From assembly GCA_029990175.1 (NCBI GenBank), contig JARKIP010000033.1, positions 5,394,001 to 5,458,000 on the forward strand: a stretch of DNA of 64,000 nt, written 5' to 3'. The DNA is from Petunia secreta. Lineage: Eukaryota; Streptophyta; Magnoliopsida; Solanales; Solanaceae. Shown here piece after piece: positions 44,560 through 55,720 of this stretch (positions are counted from its first letter, which is position 1; every line of letters starts with the position of its first letter). The position numbers were made by a program, and so were the translations under genes. The notes under the pieces are model-generated. The model was not told where the DNA came from. It did not search any database and saw only the letters and a program-made list of their open reading frames with translations.

Positions 44560-46446
44560 AAAAAGATGAATGAAATTGGGGGAATTTTTCTGCCGGCGTG
44601 CCAATTTTGGTGTTGCTATTGTTTTAATTTTTTGTTTCAACCGTCCCCTGTTTATACTTTGTTTTCATAGAAGAAGATGACTGCATCTGTTCCAAGTGAA
44701 TAATAGACCTACTGAAGTTTATAAGCAACTAAACATGGAGACCAGGACAAATTAATATGTTTAAATAAATAAACAACTAAACATAAGAGACTCGAGATTT
44801 CTGACGTAGATCTGATGAACTTGATAGTAAAAAAATTGAAGTTTATAAACAAATAAACATAAAGGCATGGAAAAAGTGTTGTTAATTTAAGACGTATGTA
44901 CTGAAGTTAAACTGATAATAAACCACGTCCAAGTATACAAACAACCAAAAAACAGACAAGGACTGTTGTACAGATGTTATAAAATCCTGTATAATTTTCA
45001 AGTACGGTACTCCTGCCAAGATTACTGTGGATTCTAAATCAATGGGGATTTCTAAAGTAGTTGATAATCAAACATTTAGAATTGACAATCATCACTACTA
45101 AACTTGATTTAATGACTGAGACAATACTTCTTTTAATAAAATAATTATAACATCATATAATTATAACATTGGGTATGTTGTTGTTGTAATGTAAATGACT
45201 TTGCGTCAATTCATCCGGGTTGTAAATGGCAGAATATCCACATTTTTAAGATTTATTATCAACTGAAGTGATTAAGGATTAAATTGAAGCGTTAATGTGT
45301 ATACGTTTGTTTAAGAAGCCTTAAACATATAAATAATTTATTACAAAAGATGGTTGGTGTTTTTAATCCATATAAATAAATCAAAGAATTAGTTGCTTGT
45401 CATGCTACGATTTTCTTTAATATCTTCGGGAATTAGGTATTGTTATACCACGACATTATCATTTGTATACATTAACGAACGTAATCCAATATTATCTATC
45501 ATCATCATCATCACAGTATTAGGCTTTATTAATCCATATAACTCAATCAAAGCATTACTCGCTTCTCACATTACGATCTTCTTCCATGCTTAGATAAAGA
45601 GGTCTTGCTTTCTCAGAACCTTAACACTAGTATACTTTGTATCATATAAGTCATCTAGTGTCACTCCTTATCAATGTTATTGACCGTTATTAAAATACAT
45701 TATGCAACAACTTTGTCATGTGCGTGTTTTCCTAGTTCGTAGACCATTAAATTACCCCTTAATGGTGTTTAATATGACTATTTTTTTATTAATTTAATGG
45801 AAACTATACGTGTATATTATCAACCCCTGCAACGTTGACAATAAAAAATAGTGTAAATTTTCATTGTTGATAATATACCCGTCAAGCAAAAATCATCTAC
45901 ATATACCCTAGAGCCCAAACCCTAAACTTCAAGCGCGTAGACCCTAAATCCGAAACCCCAAATTCCAAACCCTAAATGCTAAATGCGCACATGATAATAT
46001 CCTGAACGGTAAAATTATCACACCCTCCTGTTTAATAGGAGTTCAATAGACCAAATTGAAGTTGATTAGCATCTTTCAATTACTATTGTCTTTGATGCCT
46101 AAATGGGGATGGTTGGTCGGTCTAGTTAATTTTATTATACGATAGTAATTTAATTATTTTATTTGTTTTATTACTGTAGGTTAAATTTAACTAATCGACT
46201 ATACGTGGTAGACAATCAATATTACAACAGAATCGAAAAACATGCAGAGGAACAATTTCAATAGACTTGAAGTGGTGGAGAGTCAAAACAAGAACTAAAA
46301 TTAATATTACCAATATATATCAGAAAGGTCTAATAAAAAATACAACTGAAACAACATTACATGATCCGTTGTAAACTAATATTAACCATAGAAATAGTAA
46401 TTAAAACGTCTAGTACATTAAAACATAAACAACAACTAACAGAAAA
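44560..46446. other. MULE interior, no gene seen
   Basis: AT-rich, short frames only. Contains many copies of the GTTGACAAT/GATAATA-like motif (for example 44908, 45061, 45080, 45826, 45865, 46205) and a short run resembling plant telomere repeats (aaaccctaaa units at about 45915-45980), a common degenerate string. Confidence 0.45.
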
Positions 46447-46763
46447 CTAGTTTGCTGTATTTGGTGAATTTGGTGGTGTTTCTTCAACCATTTTCTCTCC
46501 ATCTTCATCATTTGGAAAATCAGCCACGGCATTTGGTCAACCTGGTGGACTTGCGTCTTCCTCTATGACATTTACCGCGGGTGCTGGTGGTGCATCCATT
46601 GCATCGAGTCTTGTGTTGATCGCTTTGACCGCTTCGTTCCTCTCATGCACCTCTGCAAGATTTTGTCTTCAAGTTTCTTCAGCATTTAAAACAATTCTTC
46701 TATATCAGTTTGCAGAGTCGCTAACTCCCAATAGATATCATACTTGCTGGATGGTTCTGCCAT
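46447..46763 (-). pseudogene. Small unknown gene 3 in the MULE
   Basis: Minus-strand ATG at 46763 opens MAEPSSKYDIYWELATLQTD and meets a TAA after about 26 codons. The same frame runs on through MLKKLEDKIL, and after one shift reads VHERNEAVKAINTRLDAMD, then a Pro/acidic tail ending SPNTAN and a stop at 46447. The product would be about 105 residues with a coiled coil and an acidic tail. A TATA box (TATATAAA on minus, 46857-46864) lies about 95 bp upstream. Broken by two stops and one shift. No family recognised. Confidence 0.4.
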
Positions 46764-46856
46764 TATGGAAATTTCTTTTGATAGTTTGATGGTAGTTTGA
46801 ATGCTTGAAAGTTTGTGTTGAAAATGGAATTGGGAAAAACATAAACTATTGGGGGG

Positions 46857-46864
46857 TTTATATA
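46857..46864 (-). promoter_or_regulatory. TATA box of small gene 3
   Basis: TATATAAA on the minus strand, followed by a 90-bp A-rich leader to the ATG, like the other two small genes. Confidence 0.5.
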
Positions 46865-46869
46865 GAAAT

Positions 46870-47678
46870 TATTTTGAAGAATTATAAAGGTTAGTGAAGA
46901 GTTTCAAAGGTTAGTGAAAAGACACAAATTAAATGGAAGGATCACTTTTTAATTAATAATTAAGCACCTTTAATTAAGTCAGTTAGTTTAAGAAAAAGTA
47001 AAACTGTCTTTACATGACAATTTTTACTTTAGGCAGTGCACAAATTACCTACTCTGCCACACTTCACATCGCCTGTTGTCTACCGCACAATTTACTTAAC
47101 TTATTGGGTAAGTTACACGTCTATAATATACGTCACCTATGTTATAGTTGTTTGAAATATTTATTTTGTCTTTAGTCTACGCACATTTCGTCTATGCTCG
47201 AATGGCGTCCAACTTATACCAAAATTTTTGATATTTCAAGTATAAATCAAACAACTATATGGTATCGACCATGTAAAGTAGTTCATTGTTTTATGCCTAG
47301 CTATCCAAAAATATAAAATTGTCACTACATAATATTTAGCTTTATGTCTATTATAGTCTTATTATAGTAAACAATCAACTGCTATGGTTCACAAGAATTT
47401 ATAAATTATTTAGGTATCAACGATCAGTCCTGTGCAATAATCTCACATTTTAAACAGTAGCAAAATGCATCCAATGATACTGGTTGGTAAACGAAGCATG
47501 TGAGACATTACCAAAGTGGATTGTCAACAGTCTGGTTGATAAACGAAGCATGCGATACATTACCAAAGTGGATTGTCAACAGTTTAACAATCAAACCAGA
47601 TTAAAAAACACAATATTGTCAACTGTTTAATACTCAAACAAGATTAAAAAAAAAAAAAATCTATAAAAGACAATGAAA
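46870..47678. other. MULE interior between small gene 3 and the DUF1985 gene
   Basis: AT-rich and without a gene. At 47484-47590 a 60-bp string (ggttgataaacgaagcatg ... gtggattgtcaacag) is repeated twice in tandem. Confidence 0.5.
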
Positions 47679-47869
47679 TCAATTTTTGTTTGCATCTTTG
47701 TTAATACTCTCTTTGTCGTGACTCTCCAAGACACGCGACACAATTTCTTTGGGATATTGACCAACTTCTCCAACCCCTCTATTCAAGTTTGATTCCGATT
47801 CGACATGTGATGCATCCTCCACTTCATAAAACTGTTTTTCAGCATACTCACCATTTTTTGTCAGCACTT

Positions 47870-48070
47870 CATTGTCATTCACAGTGGCTTCCTCTGCAAT
47901 CTTGACATTGGTGGCATCAACTGCATTAGCATTGGTGGCATCAACTTCATTGTCATTAGCATCAACTGCGTTGGTATTAGCATCAAATACATTGGCATTG
48001 GCTTCAACTGCATTGGCATTGGTGGCACTGACACTGGTGGCACTGACACTAGCATCAACTGTAGCATCCA
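47870..48070 (-). repeat. Coding minisatellite in the DUF1985 gene
   Basis: Imperfect repeats of a 12-24 bp unit built on gttgatgccaat/gcatcaact strings. They encode runs of Asn-Ala-Val-Asp-Ala. Confidence 0.75.
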
Positions 48071-50889
48071 CTTCATCAAATCTACGCTTCTTTCTCATAA
48101 TTGAAGTGCTCCTTATAGTGGTACTACAATCCATTGCCTTCCTCTTTCTGTGCGTCATCAACCACGCAGAAGGATAGTACAAACATTTGCATACTGTCCT
48201 TTTCAGTTGTTCCGCTAGCATCTTAGCAACATCAACTAATTTGTCCTCCATTGCTGTCAGCCTATCGAGCACAACCCCCAAAGAATGATCACCACTAGAA
48301 CGACCTGCACCTTCGCTAAAATTCCTGTACGAGCTCCACCATTATCTTCATCACCTCTTGCATTTTCTTCTCCATCCACATCCATATCACCTTCACCAAC
48401 AGGATTAAGAACAGTCTTCTTAATGGTTGTGTCCCCCTCAAGTTCAGCCCTAAGGGCATCTACTAACACATCCTCAATTTCATCTTCATAGGGAACATAT
48501 AAATCCTCCCACCCCGATCGCACCTCTTTCTTAGTAGGGAATAAGTAAGGGCGTACAATCTAGATAGAAGTTGAGCAAATTAAGACTAGTTTCTTACAAA
48601 CTAAAAATATATTTAAAATTAGCTAATCTAATGAAATAAAAATAGCACAACATTACCCTAATTTTATTTTCTCCTTTGCATGAATGGATTGAAGGATTTA
48701 GGCACCCTTTTCTGTACCATTTGAGCATCCGAAGGCACGACATAGGAGACTGATCTGCCAGTGCAGCTCTCCTTCCAACGGCAGGAAATGCTTCATTGAC
48801 CCAGACCTAAGATGAAAGATTTAATCGGAGTACGAAAAATAAAAACTTAACAATCAACTAACTATTGGTTTACTGTAGACTTACCAAAAATGCCTAGGGG
48901 AAGCCAAAAAGAGCATATCCATGTGCTTTTCCTTTCTCACTAAAGGTTCTATAATGCTTGGCCAAGTCAAGCTTGTACTTCAGATATTCAATCATCAGCT
49001 TGAAGAACAACCTGCCCCATGGATACTTGGAGAAGAACTCTAGATCATCAACCACACAAATCCACTCCTTCAGAACTGACTTTTGAGGTATATTTTTCCA
49101 TCAATATCGTGTGGACAAACCACAAAAGACACATCTTCCACTGTTCCTCTTTGCTAAATCTTTTTCTGCTTTCCAAATACCTCAAAAGCTTCCCCGATGT
49201 TACTTTAATATTTACCTCAGTGGAGGATTTCTAAGTTAGTTTTTCATAAAATTTCTCACCTTTCTTCATAACCTTATCCTTTGCTTTATCATTGGGTTTT
49301 ACCTGATACTCCAAATCAGTCATAAGAGCAAACTCCCTAAGCCCAAAACAAGTTGGTTTCCCATCAACTAAGAACCAAACCTCGCGACACTTTTTATCCT
49401 TTATTCTATGCAGAAGTATGGAGTGGACCATCTGTCTATTGAATTTCCAAAATCGGGAGGAACTACCCAAATATAGATTCCTTAAATTTCTTTTCTAATT
49501 TCAACAACTTATTGAATTCATAATACTTTTTAATACTAGATCGAACAGATATCCACTACAACAAAATGTATCTATAGCTACGAATTCTTAGCTACAAATA
49601 CAAATATCGTGGCTAATACCTAGCAAGAGCTACAAAATTTAAGGTTTCGTGGCTATTTATAATTTCGTAAAATTTGTTAGCCATGAAACTATAAGTGGCA
49701 AAGCTAATTCATACTTTTTGCTATAATTACTAACTTTTGTGGCAATAACTACCTAAATAGCTACAATGTTATTGCTACATTAAGGATCTGTAGCTAAACA
49801 TAAGTTTTTGCCACGCATAAAAAGTTATTATAGCAATACTAAAATTTTAGCCACAAAAACTTATTTGTAACAAAATATTTGAGCTATATAATTATTTTGC
49901 TTCAAAATATAAAAATTCGTGGCAACTACAAGTTTATTGCTACGATAAATTTCATGGCTAATCATATGTTTTAGCCATGCATGTGACGTTACTATAACAA
50001 TAATAAAATTTTAGCCACGGAAAATTATTTGAAACCAAGGGTTGTAGCTGGAGACTAATTTTTCTTCAACTTATCTAATACCCGCGGCAATAACGGGCTT
50101 AGCCACAAACTTATTTTAATAATAATCACAAGCTTTTGCAAGATGTTTTAATTACAATAGCAATACCCTTAAATTATTTGAAATAATTGTAAGTAACTAA
50201 TACATATTTTTTCTAAAACTATTGAAAGAAAATTAGGGGAAAATTTTTTCTTAATCTTTATAATTATTTGACATGATAAATGATATATCAATTATATACT
50301 AGTTAATGAAATTACTAAGTGTCAAATGATAAGATTAATATGCAAAATATAATCTCCAATAATGAATCATAGGTATGGTTGTGACATCAAATATTAAGAA
50401 ATAACTTCTTTCACTTAGCTTATTAAATTCTCATTTCATTTTAAAATTTTTGGATATCGATTATATGACTTTGTATGTCAAACTCAAGTAAATAATTAAT
50501 ATTATGACATCTATTTAATTTATGAATAATTAATTATACAAAAATTTAAGTCTAATTATTCACTAAACTAACAAATTAGAACTTACATAATGTATGCAAA
50601 GGAGGGGATCTTGTCTCTTATGCGACTATTATTTGATATTTCCTTATAAGATGAAATCTTAGTGGGATTTGTGAAATTTTTTCTATAATTTAAATAACTT
50701 TATGTAATTATATAATTAAATATGAATCTCTAATTTTAAAATATAACGTATCTCATTCTATTGATCATATATCTAATATTTAGTACAATAATAACTATTC
50801 ATTGATCTTAAAGTATTCGTAGTCATCTATAATTAATATGATTTCCTGATAACATAATTGCTATGTATAGTTCTGTAATATTTTAATTG

Positions 50890-50960
50890 AAAATAAACGG
50901 TAACAATAATATACCCAGTGTGATCCTATAAGTGGGGTCTAAAAAATACAAAGTGTACCT
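50890..50960 (+). mobile_element. SINE fragment
   Basis: taacaataatatacccagtg then gtggggtctaaaaa resembles the start of a common Solanaceae repeat (acccagtgtaatcccacaagtggggtct). A related fragment is at 51060-51195. Confidence 0.45.
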
Positions 50961-51057
50961 AAACTATATTTCTATTTCGTGTGAGGTAAAAAAGTTGTTT
51001 TCAATGAATCCTCGAGTACATTAATTGAAAATGAAGAATCGAATATATTGAAACATG

Positions 51058-51195
51058 ATGACGACGACGATAACGACGACGACGACAATAACAACACCAT
51101 CATATCCAGTGATATCCCACAACTTGAGTCCGGAGAGGGTGGGAGGTACGCAAACCTTATCCCACCAAGGTGGGGTGGTTGTTTTCGATAGACTA
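51058..51195 (+). mobile_element. SINE-like fragment with (GAC)n leader
   Basis: A gacgacgat/aac trinucleotide run (51058-51098) leads into ccagtgatatcccacaactt, gagtccggagagggtgggag and gtacgcaaaccttatccc, a phrase I know from Solanaceae SINE-like repeats. It ends near ttttcgatagac. No TSD was found. Confidence 0.5.
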
Positions 51196-51315
51196 TTGAA
51201 ACATGAGACTATAGACAAATTAACGAGATGGTAATTCAATAAGATTTTAATTATAATTCAAATAACTACGTATTTATGGGTGACTGAACTTTTTAGCTAT
51301 AACTTATTTTATTTT

Positions 51316-51500
51316 TTTTTTGTTTCCCACCCAGTGTCCGGTACCCTCATTGGAGCCCCGACTAATCCGGATTCGCGCCGCGTAGGGCTCCATTCGGGGG
51401 GAAGCGCTCCCTACCAGTGATTTTTCCATACCCAGGGCTCGAACCCGAGACCTCTAGTTAAGGGAGGAGTAGTCCCATCCACTACACATCACTTGGTGGT
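51316..51500 (-). mobile_element. tRNA-derived SINE
   Basis: On the minus strand it begins ACCACCAAGTGATGTGTAGTGG (A-box region) and has GGTTCGAGCC (B box) at about 51435-51445. It ends in an A-rich tail (plus-strand T run near 51316-51322). A perfect 20-bp direct repeat, gctataacttattttatttt, flanks it at 51296-51315 and 51501-51520. About 185 bp. The type is familiar from Solanaceae genomes. The perfect TSD marks a recent insertion and makes it the last event in the five-element chain. Confidence 0.88.
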
Positions 51501-52292
51501 GCTATAACTTATTTTATTTTAGTTAGGATTATATTATATTTGACAAACAGTTTCAAGATTATAATAATTATATTATTTAGCTATTCATTTATAATTCTTA
51601 ATACAACTTTTCAAAAGAGGAAAGAAACAACAATCTCAATCTTATCTCTAAATTTAAAAGAAAATAATTAATTTAGGATTATAAATTTAAACTTTTATTT
51701 TTATAAGATGAGGAACATTAAGAGAATATGATTTAAAATATTATTATTTTATACAATTAGTCGACCTTTTACTTAATGTAAGTTATTTATGCCTTTTGTT
51801 TTCTTTTCCTAGGTAATTTTTTTTGTTATTGCATTTAAAAAATTTGTATGTACACAAGAAGGAAAACAAAAACTAAAAATATATACAAGTACAAAAAGAA
51901 GCCTAGGGCAATTGGCCCACCAAACTTGAAAACAAACAATTCATTACTCCCTCTGACCCTCCAGCCGCCGCACCTCCTCATCTCCTTACCCGTTGCTTTC
52001 TTCAATCACTTATTTTTTCCGTACTTGAAATCAGTTTTGATTATCAAAGCTAATTAAGATTTTTCTGCATAATTGGTAGGTTTTAAATTTTTTTTCAGGA
52101 ACTTATTGTAGACATTGAAATCTTTTTGTCTTGTTTAATGTACATTTGGCTGTAATATCCAATTAACTCTCAAAATGTTATGAGGGTTGATTTTTGAGTT
52201 TGATAGATATAGTTTCTGGGTTCAACTTTTTGAGTTATTCCGAAAAATTAATAGATACTTTTTATTGTTTATGATAAATAGGGAGTGTGAAT

Positions 52293-52728
52293 TTATGAAG
52301 ATTTCAGAAGAAGCTTTTGACAAATTTACAGGTTTGTATTTCGACTCGCTTCATTAGTTGATTTCCGTTTTTTTCCTTTTTGTTATCTTATAATTCTTCT
52401 TTGACCTCTGCATTATGGGATTTTTGCATCTTTGCATTAAAGTTCTTCTTGGATTGACTCAATTGTTTATTTGTGCTAATTGTTGTCTCGTTTAATATAT
52501 AGAGGCTGAATTGTAATCAATACAGTTTGAGAAAAATTAGAAAGATGATGTTACCAAGCTGAGAATGTATTGATAAACAATCATGCTTTGTGATTCATAT
52601 AATTTAGATTTTTACTAAATAACTTTTTCATCATTTCAGCTAATTGAGGTGGAGAAAGAGCCTACTTCATTCTTCTTTGATGCAAGAAGATCATCCAGTG
52701 GCGGCAGCACAACCCATCATATTATCTA
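52293..52728 (+). pseudogene. Exon-like pieces inside the CACTA, possible captured gene
   Basis: Three stretches look like exons. ISEEAFDKFT ends at an ACAG|GTTTGT donor near 52330. EAEL.SIQFEKN.KDDVTKL follows a tatatag acceptor near 52501. LIEVEKEPTSFFFDARRSS then GGSTTHHII follows a catttcag acceptor near 52639 and ends at a TAG. Joined phases agree between the first two. Two internal stops make it a pseudogene. I do not recognise the product; CACTA elements often carry such pieces of host genes. Confidence 0.35.
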
Positions 52729-53613
52729 GGAGTAGTTTTTCATTTAAATTGTAGAAAAGTCATGTATTGTGGATTACCTATGAATTTTAGCTTTACCATT
52801 ATGTATTTCAGAATTTACAATTTGTATGAAAAAAGTTTTATTTAATAGTACTACTTATTATTTTGATTGTTTTCTTTTAAATACATGGATATACAATATT
52901 GGGGGTTAAAAGACGTCAATGAATTTGCTACCAAATCTTTGTTGGTTTTAATAAATTAAAATTAAAATATAAAAAAAATTATTTACGAATTTTGAGATAT
53001 GTTATAGCTATGGAATCTTGAATCTTGGTTGGTAGCTAATTATTGATACTAATTCCAGTTAATATGTGAGCATAGCTACAAATTTAGTTTGTGGCAAATG
53101 AATTAAAGCTTTTTGCCACAAAATACTTACTTGTAGCTATAATAATACAAAGAAAGCTACATATGTGATTCTTCGTGGCTAAAGTATAAAAATATTTGCT
53201 TCGATCTTACCTTCTTCGTGGCAAATATATTCAACTGTATAGCTACAATACAAAAAATTTGTGGCAATAAGTAATGGTTCTTAGCCACGGATCATGTAAA
53301 GTCCGTAGCTAACTTTTAGCTACGCCATCTTTTGCTACGGTATGCTACGGAAAAAAATATTGTAGCTAAAGCCTTTAGCTACGGAAATTTTCATATTTAG
53401 CTACGATACATTTCGTAGCTATAGATACGAAATGTTGTAGTGATCTTTGACGGGAATAAAGAAATTTCATCAAGCCAAGTTGTAAGTCCATACCTTCGAA
53501 CATTGATTTTCTTGATGCATCGGGGAACTGATCAACAGTCCAACTCACACTCAGACTCCATGGCTTTATCCCCTTCTTGATCAGCAGTTTGTTCATCGCT
53601 TTTTATTCTTCAC

Positions 53614-53662
53614 CTTCTTCTTCTTCTTCTTCTTCTTCTTCTTCTTCTTCTTCTTCTTCTTC
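53614..53662 (+). repeat. (CTT)n microsatellite
   Basis: About 16 CTT units; on the coding minus strand of the DUF1985 gene it can encode Glu (or Lys if shifted). Confidence 0.95.
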
Positions 53663-53892
53663 ACCACTTTCATCTTCTCCTGATTGCTATCAATTTCCTT
53701 TCTCAGGAGGAGAAGAACTTTTTCCATCATCATCACCACCATCATCCCTGTTTTCCATACTGTTCCCTGTATCAGAGAGTTCATCCGCTTGAAAAGCGTC
53801 GATTTCAGCCAAAAGATCTTCAGTTTGGGGTTCGAGTCGGTCCTCTTCAATCACAATATCTTTTGCAGAGTGATCCTCCATGGTCTTTTCTA

Positions 53893-54126
53893 TCTAGGGT
53901 TCTTTTTCACCAACTTCAGTATCTATTAAACTAGTTTCATTAACTAGAGATTGATTATCATCTTCTGCGGGATTTTTATCACTTTCAGGAACTTCACCGC
54001 TTGTGGATATCTGGGGTTCTTTTTCACCAACTTCAGCATCCATTAAACCAGTTTTTTCAATTGGAGACTGATTGTCATCTACTGCTAGATTTTTATCACT
54101 TTTAGGAACTCCACCATTTGTTGATT
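53893..54126 (-). repeat. 117-bp tandem coding repeat, two copies
   Basis: Two adjacent 117-bp copies (39 codons each) in the acidic part of the DUF1985 gene. Each encodes a unit with SDKN, DDNQS and AEVGEKEP-like parts. The length is a multiple of three, so the frame is kept. Confidence 0.88.
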
Positions 54127-54485
54127 GATTATCATATGCTTCTGGATGTTTATCTCGGCAATTTCAGTTTCATCTCCTCCACTACTTGGACATTGATTGC
54201 TATCTTCTTCAGATTTCTTTTTCGCCTTTTTATCTTTTAATTTCATTCCTATGCTATTTCTAGCCCTTGGAGGAGCCGTAGTCAACAACTTAGGCCTTGC
54301 CCTTACTTTATCTACTTATAGAATCACTAAAATGAACAAATTAATAAATAAAACAAAACTAAATTGGAAAGAAAAACAAACAAAAATCAAATAACTTCAA
54401 AAAACACCATTGACGTTTCTTCATAAGTTATATAACTCACAGAGAACCAGAATTTTGTATCTAACAAAATTAGGGTTTCTCACCT

Positions 54486-54720
54486 GACGGTTTCTTCAAA
54501 ATTCTTCAACAGCTACTTCAAATCTTCAAAAACACAAGAAATTTTTTATAAAAAATTGTTTATAAGGCAATTTTATGAGAGAAAAAGGGAAGAACTTCCA
54601 GTCAAAAATATTGGCAGAGAGGGAAAGGAAAGTGGTTAAATTTGTGCGAAACCCATTTTTTTCCTGACCCGTTTGGATGACCCCCTTTTTTGTTAGATTT
54701 ATATACTTTTCAACAATATA
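54486..54720 (-). promoter_or_regulatory. Promoter and leader of the DUF1985 gene
   Basis: TATATAAATC on the minus strand at about 54698-54707, about 170 bp inside the MULE right end. A GTCAG|GTGAG donor-like site at about 54487 suggests a 5' leader intron running to an acceptor near 54310. Confidence 0.5.
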
Positions 54721-54819
54721 CACTTATGCCCACAAGTTTTTCTAATTCTAACACACCCCCAGCCAACACTTAAGCACACTTAAGATTTTCCCCCAATAAA
54801 AATAAACCAAAAAGAAAAG

Positions 54820-54874
54820 AAAAGGCCATTTTGTTAAATTGAAACTTGAGAGGGTCTTTTACCTAAATCTTCTC
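54820..54874 (-). repeat. MULE right terminal inverted repeat
   Basis: Partner of 41070-41125. Confidence 0.75.
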
Positions 54875-54883
54875 CATATTCTG
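54875..54883. repeat. MULE TSD, right copy (CATATTCTG)
   Basis: Perfect match to 41061-41069. Confidence 0.92.
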
Positions 54884-55510
54884 CTTCGTTGCTTTGACCA
54901 TTCGCGGCCTTGTAGAAGACCTTCTCGATGTGTGTTTCGACCCATGAATCGAGGTTGGCTTCTTTTCCTTTGAGATCCATATCCATTTGGATTTGCCAGC
55001 ACCCAGGCTCAATCACCTCTCCATTTTGGAATGATTCCTCTGCTTTTAGTGTTAATTTTTCCATAAAATCTGAGGTGAAACCTTCTAAATCCTGTAACTG
55101 GATGGGCGTTCGTGGTTGGTAAGTGATATCATATTCTCCCAATTCTTCTGCCCATTTAGCCAACCCTTTTGAGAGCTTGAGTTTGGACAAAATGGCCTGT
55201 GACGATGCATAAGAAACCACACTTATGGTATAGCTGAGAAAATACGAATGCAACTTCACTGCAATAAGCTAAAAAATTAGAGGCAGAAGCCTATTTGGGC
55301 ACAAAAGTCCTTTGCTGGCATATTTTATGGGAAATTGTCTCTCATCTTCTTCTCTTGCCAGCACCGTGTTCAATGCTACTTCTGAGATTGAGACATACAG
55401 CAACAGGTGCTCCTTTACCTGGGCCACTAAGCTACAATGTATCATCCACTAGGGTCATTCTTGTTTATCCAGCACCTTGGAGAGCTGGTACCATAATTCT
55501 GCTGCCTTAG
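54884..55510 (-). pseudogene. Tat-3 end of RT/RNase H and start of archaeal-type RNase H
   Basis: From 55510 down: AAELWYQLSKVLDKQE, then HLLLYVSISEVALNTVLAREEDERQFPIKYASKG, then (frame 55259 down) LSKGLAKWAEELGEYDITYQPRT. The start of the extra RNase H follows, up to NEAEY at the MULE junction. RT core is absent: the join after the SKVLDK piece is the same as in Tat-1. Confidence 0.82.
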
Positions 55511-55720
55511 GAACTAGATGAGTCATCTCTAATAACCGCTACCTTAAACCGTCGTTCTCTATCCTGGCCTTACGCTCCATAGTCTCGCACCAAAAGTATT
55601 CCTTGTCAACCATATTTACCTTGGCGATCGGCCCTTTGTTATTCCTCTGTCAAAAACATGGTAGTCTCCAAGCAAAGGCCGCTCTCTCTGTAAGTCACTA
55701 ACCTCATCTAAGGTAGGATA

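Larger units (their letters stand above)
49554..53442. mobile_element. CACTA (En/Spm) element, non-autonomous
   Basis: Ends are CACTACAACAAAATGTATCT and, reversed, CACTACAACATTTCGTATCT, with 3-bp TSD ATC on both sides (49551-49553 and 53443-53445). Subterminal regions (about 49580-50110 and 53030-53430) are full of short TAGCTAC/GTGGCTA repeats in both orientations, the binding-site arrays usual in CACTA elements. 3.9 kb, with no transposase frame. It splits the DUF1985 gene and holds SINE copies and exon-like pieces. Confidence 0.93.
47679..54305 (-). pseudogene. DUF1985-type MULE gene (ULP1-associated), split by CACTA
   Basis: Coding starts near 54305 (RARPKLLTTAPPRARNSIGMKL) with a Lys-rich part, then two 39-residue repeats and a long Glu-rich run (53614-53662). 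It continues with KGIKPWSLSVSWTVDQFPDASRKSMFEGMDLQLG up to the CACTA insertion at 53442, resuming at 49553. After the gap come MVHSILLHRI..KCREVWFLVDGKPTCFGLREFALMT and DLEFFSKYPWGRLFFKLMIEYLK, the DUF1985 pattern. Two introns with GTAAG..TTAG and GTAAT..CTAG ends lie at 48884-48807 and 48656-48560. The last exon has VRPYLFPTKKE..SGWEDLYVPYEDEIE and a repetitive Asn/Ala/Val/Asp part. Stops at 53893 and 53690 and a shift near 48300 break it. No ULP1 protease domain is present. Confidence 0.72.
41070..54874. mobile_element. Mutator-like element (MULE), 13.8 kb
   Basis: Bounded by a perfect 9-bp TSD and by inverted termini that start GGGGAAATTTAACGAAAAAG on the left and, reversed, GAGAAGATTTAGGTAAAAGA on the right, with similarity for about 50 bp. 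The interior holds a mudrA-type transposase remnant near the left end, duplicated small-gene modules, and a minus-strand DUF1985-type gene reading inward from the right end. A 3.9 kb CACTA element sits inside; without it the MULE is about 9.9 kb. MULEs that carry ULP1/DUF1985 genes (called Kaonashi or CUMULE in other plants) are the closest type I know. Confidence 0.88.

Noticed and set aside
45915..45980. Interstitial telomere repeat
   Set aside because: Only a few degenerate ccctaaa-like units; too short and irregular.
51058..51098. Asp-rich coding repeat from the gacgacgac run
   Set aside because: A trinucleotide microsatellite at the start of a SINE-like fragment, with no gene around it.
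53593..53850. Poly-lysine protein of 85 codons
   Set aside because: It is the shifted reading of the CTT microsatellite; the neighbouring frame gives poly-Glu in keeping with the acidic DUF1985 gene part.
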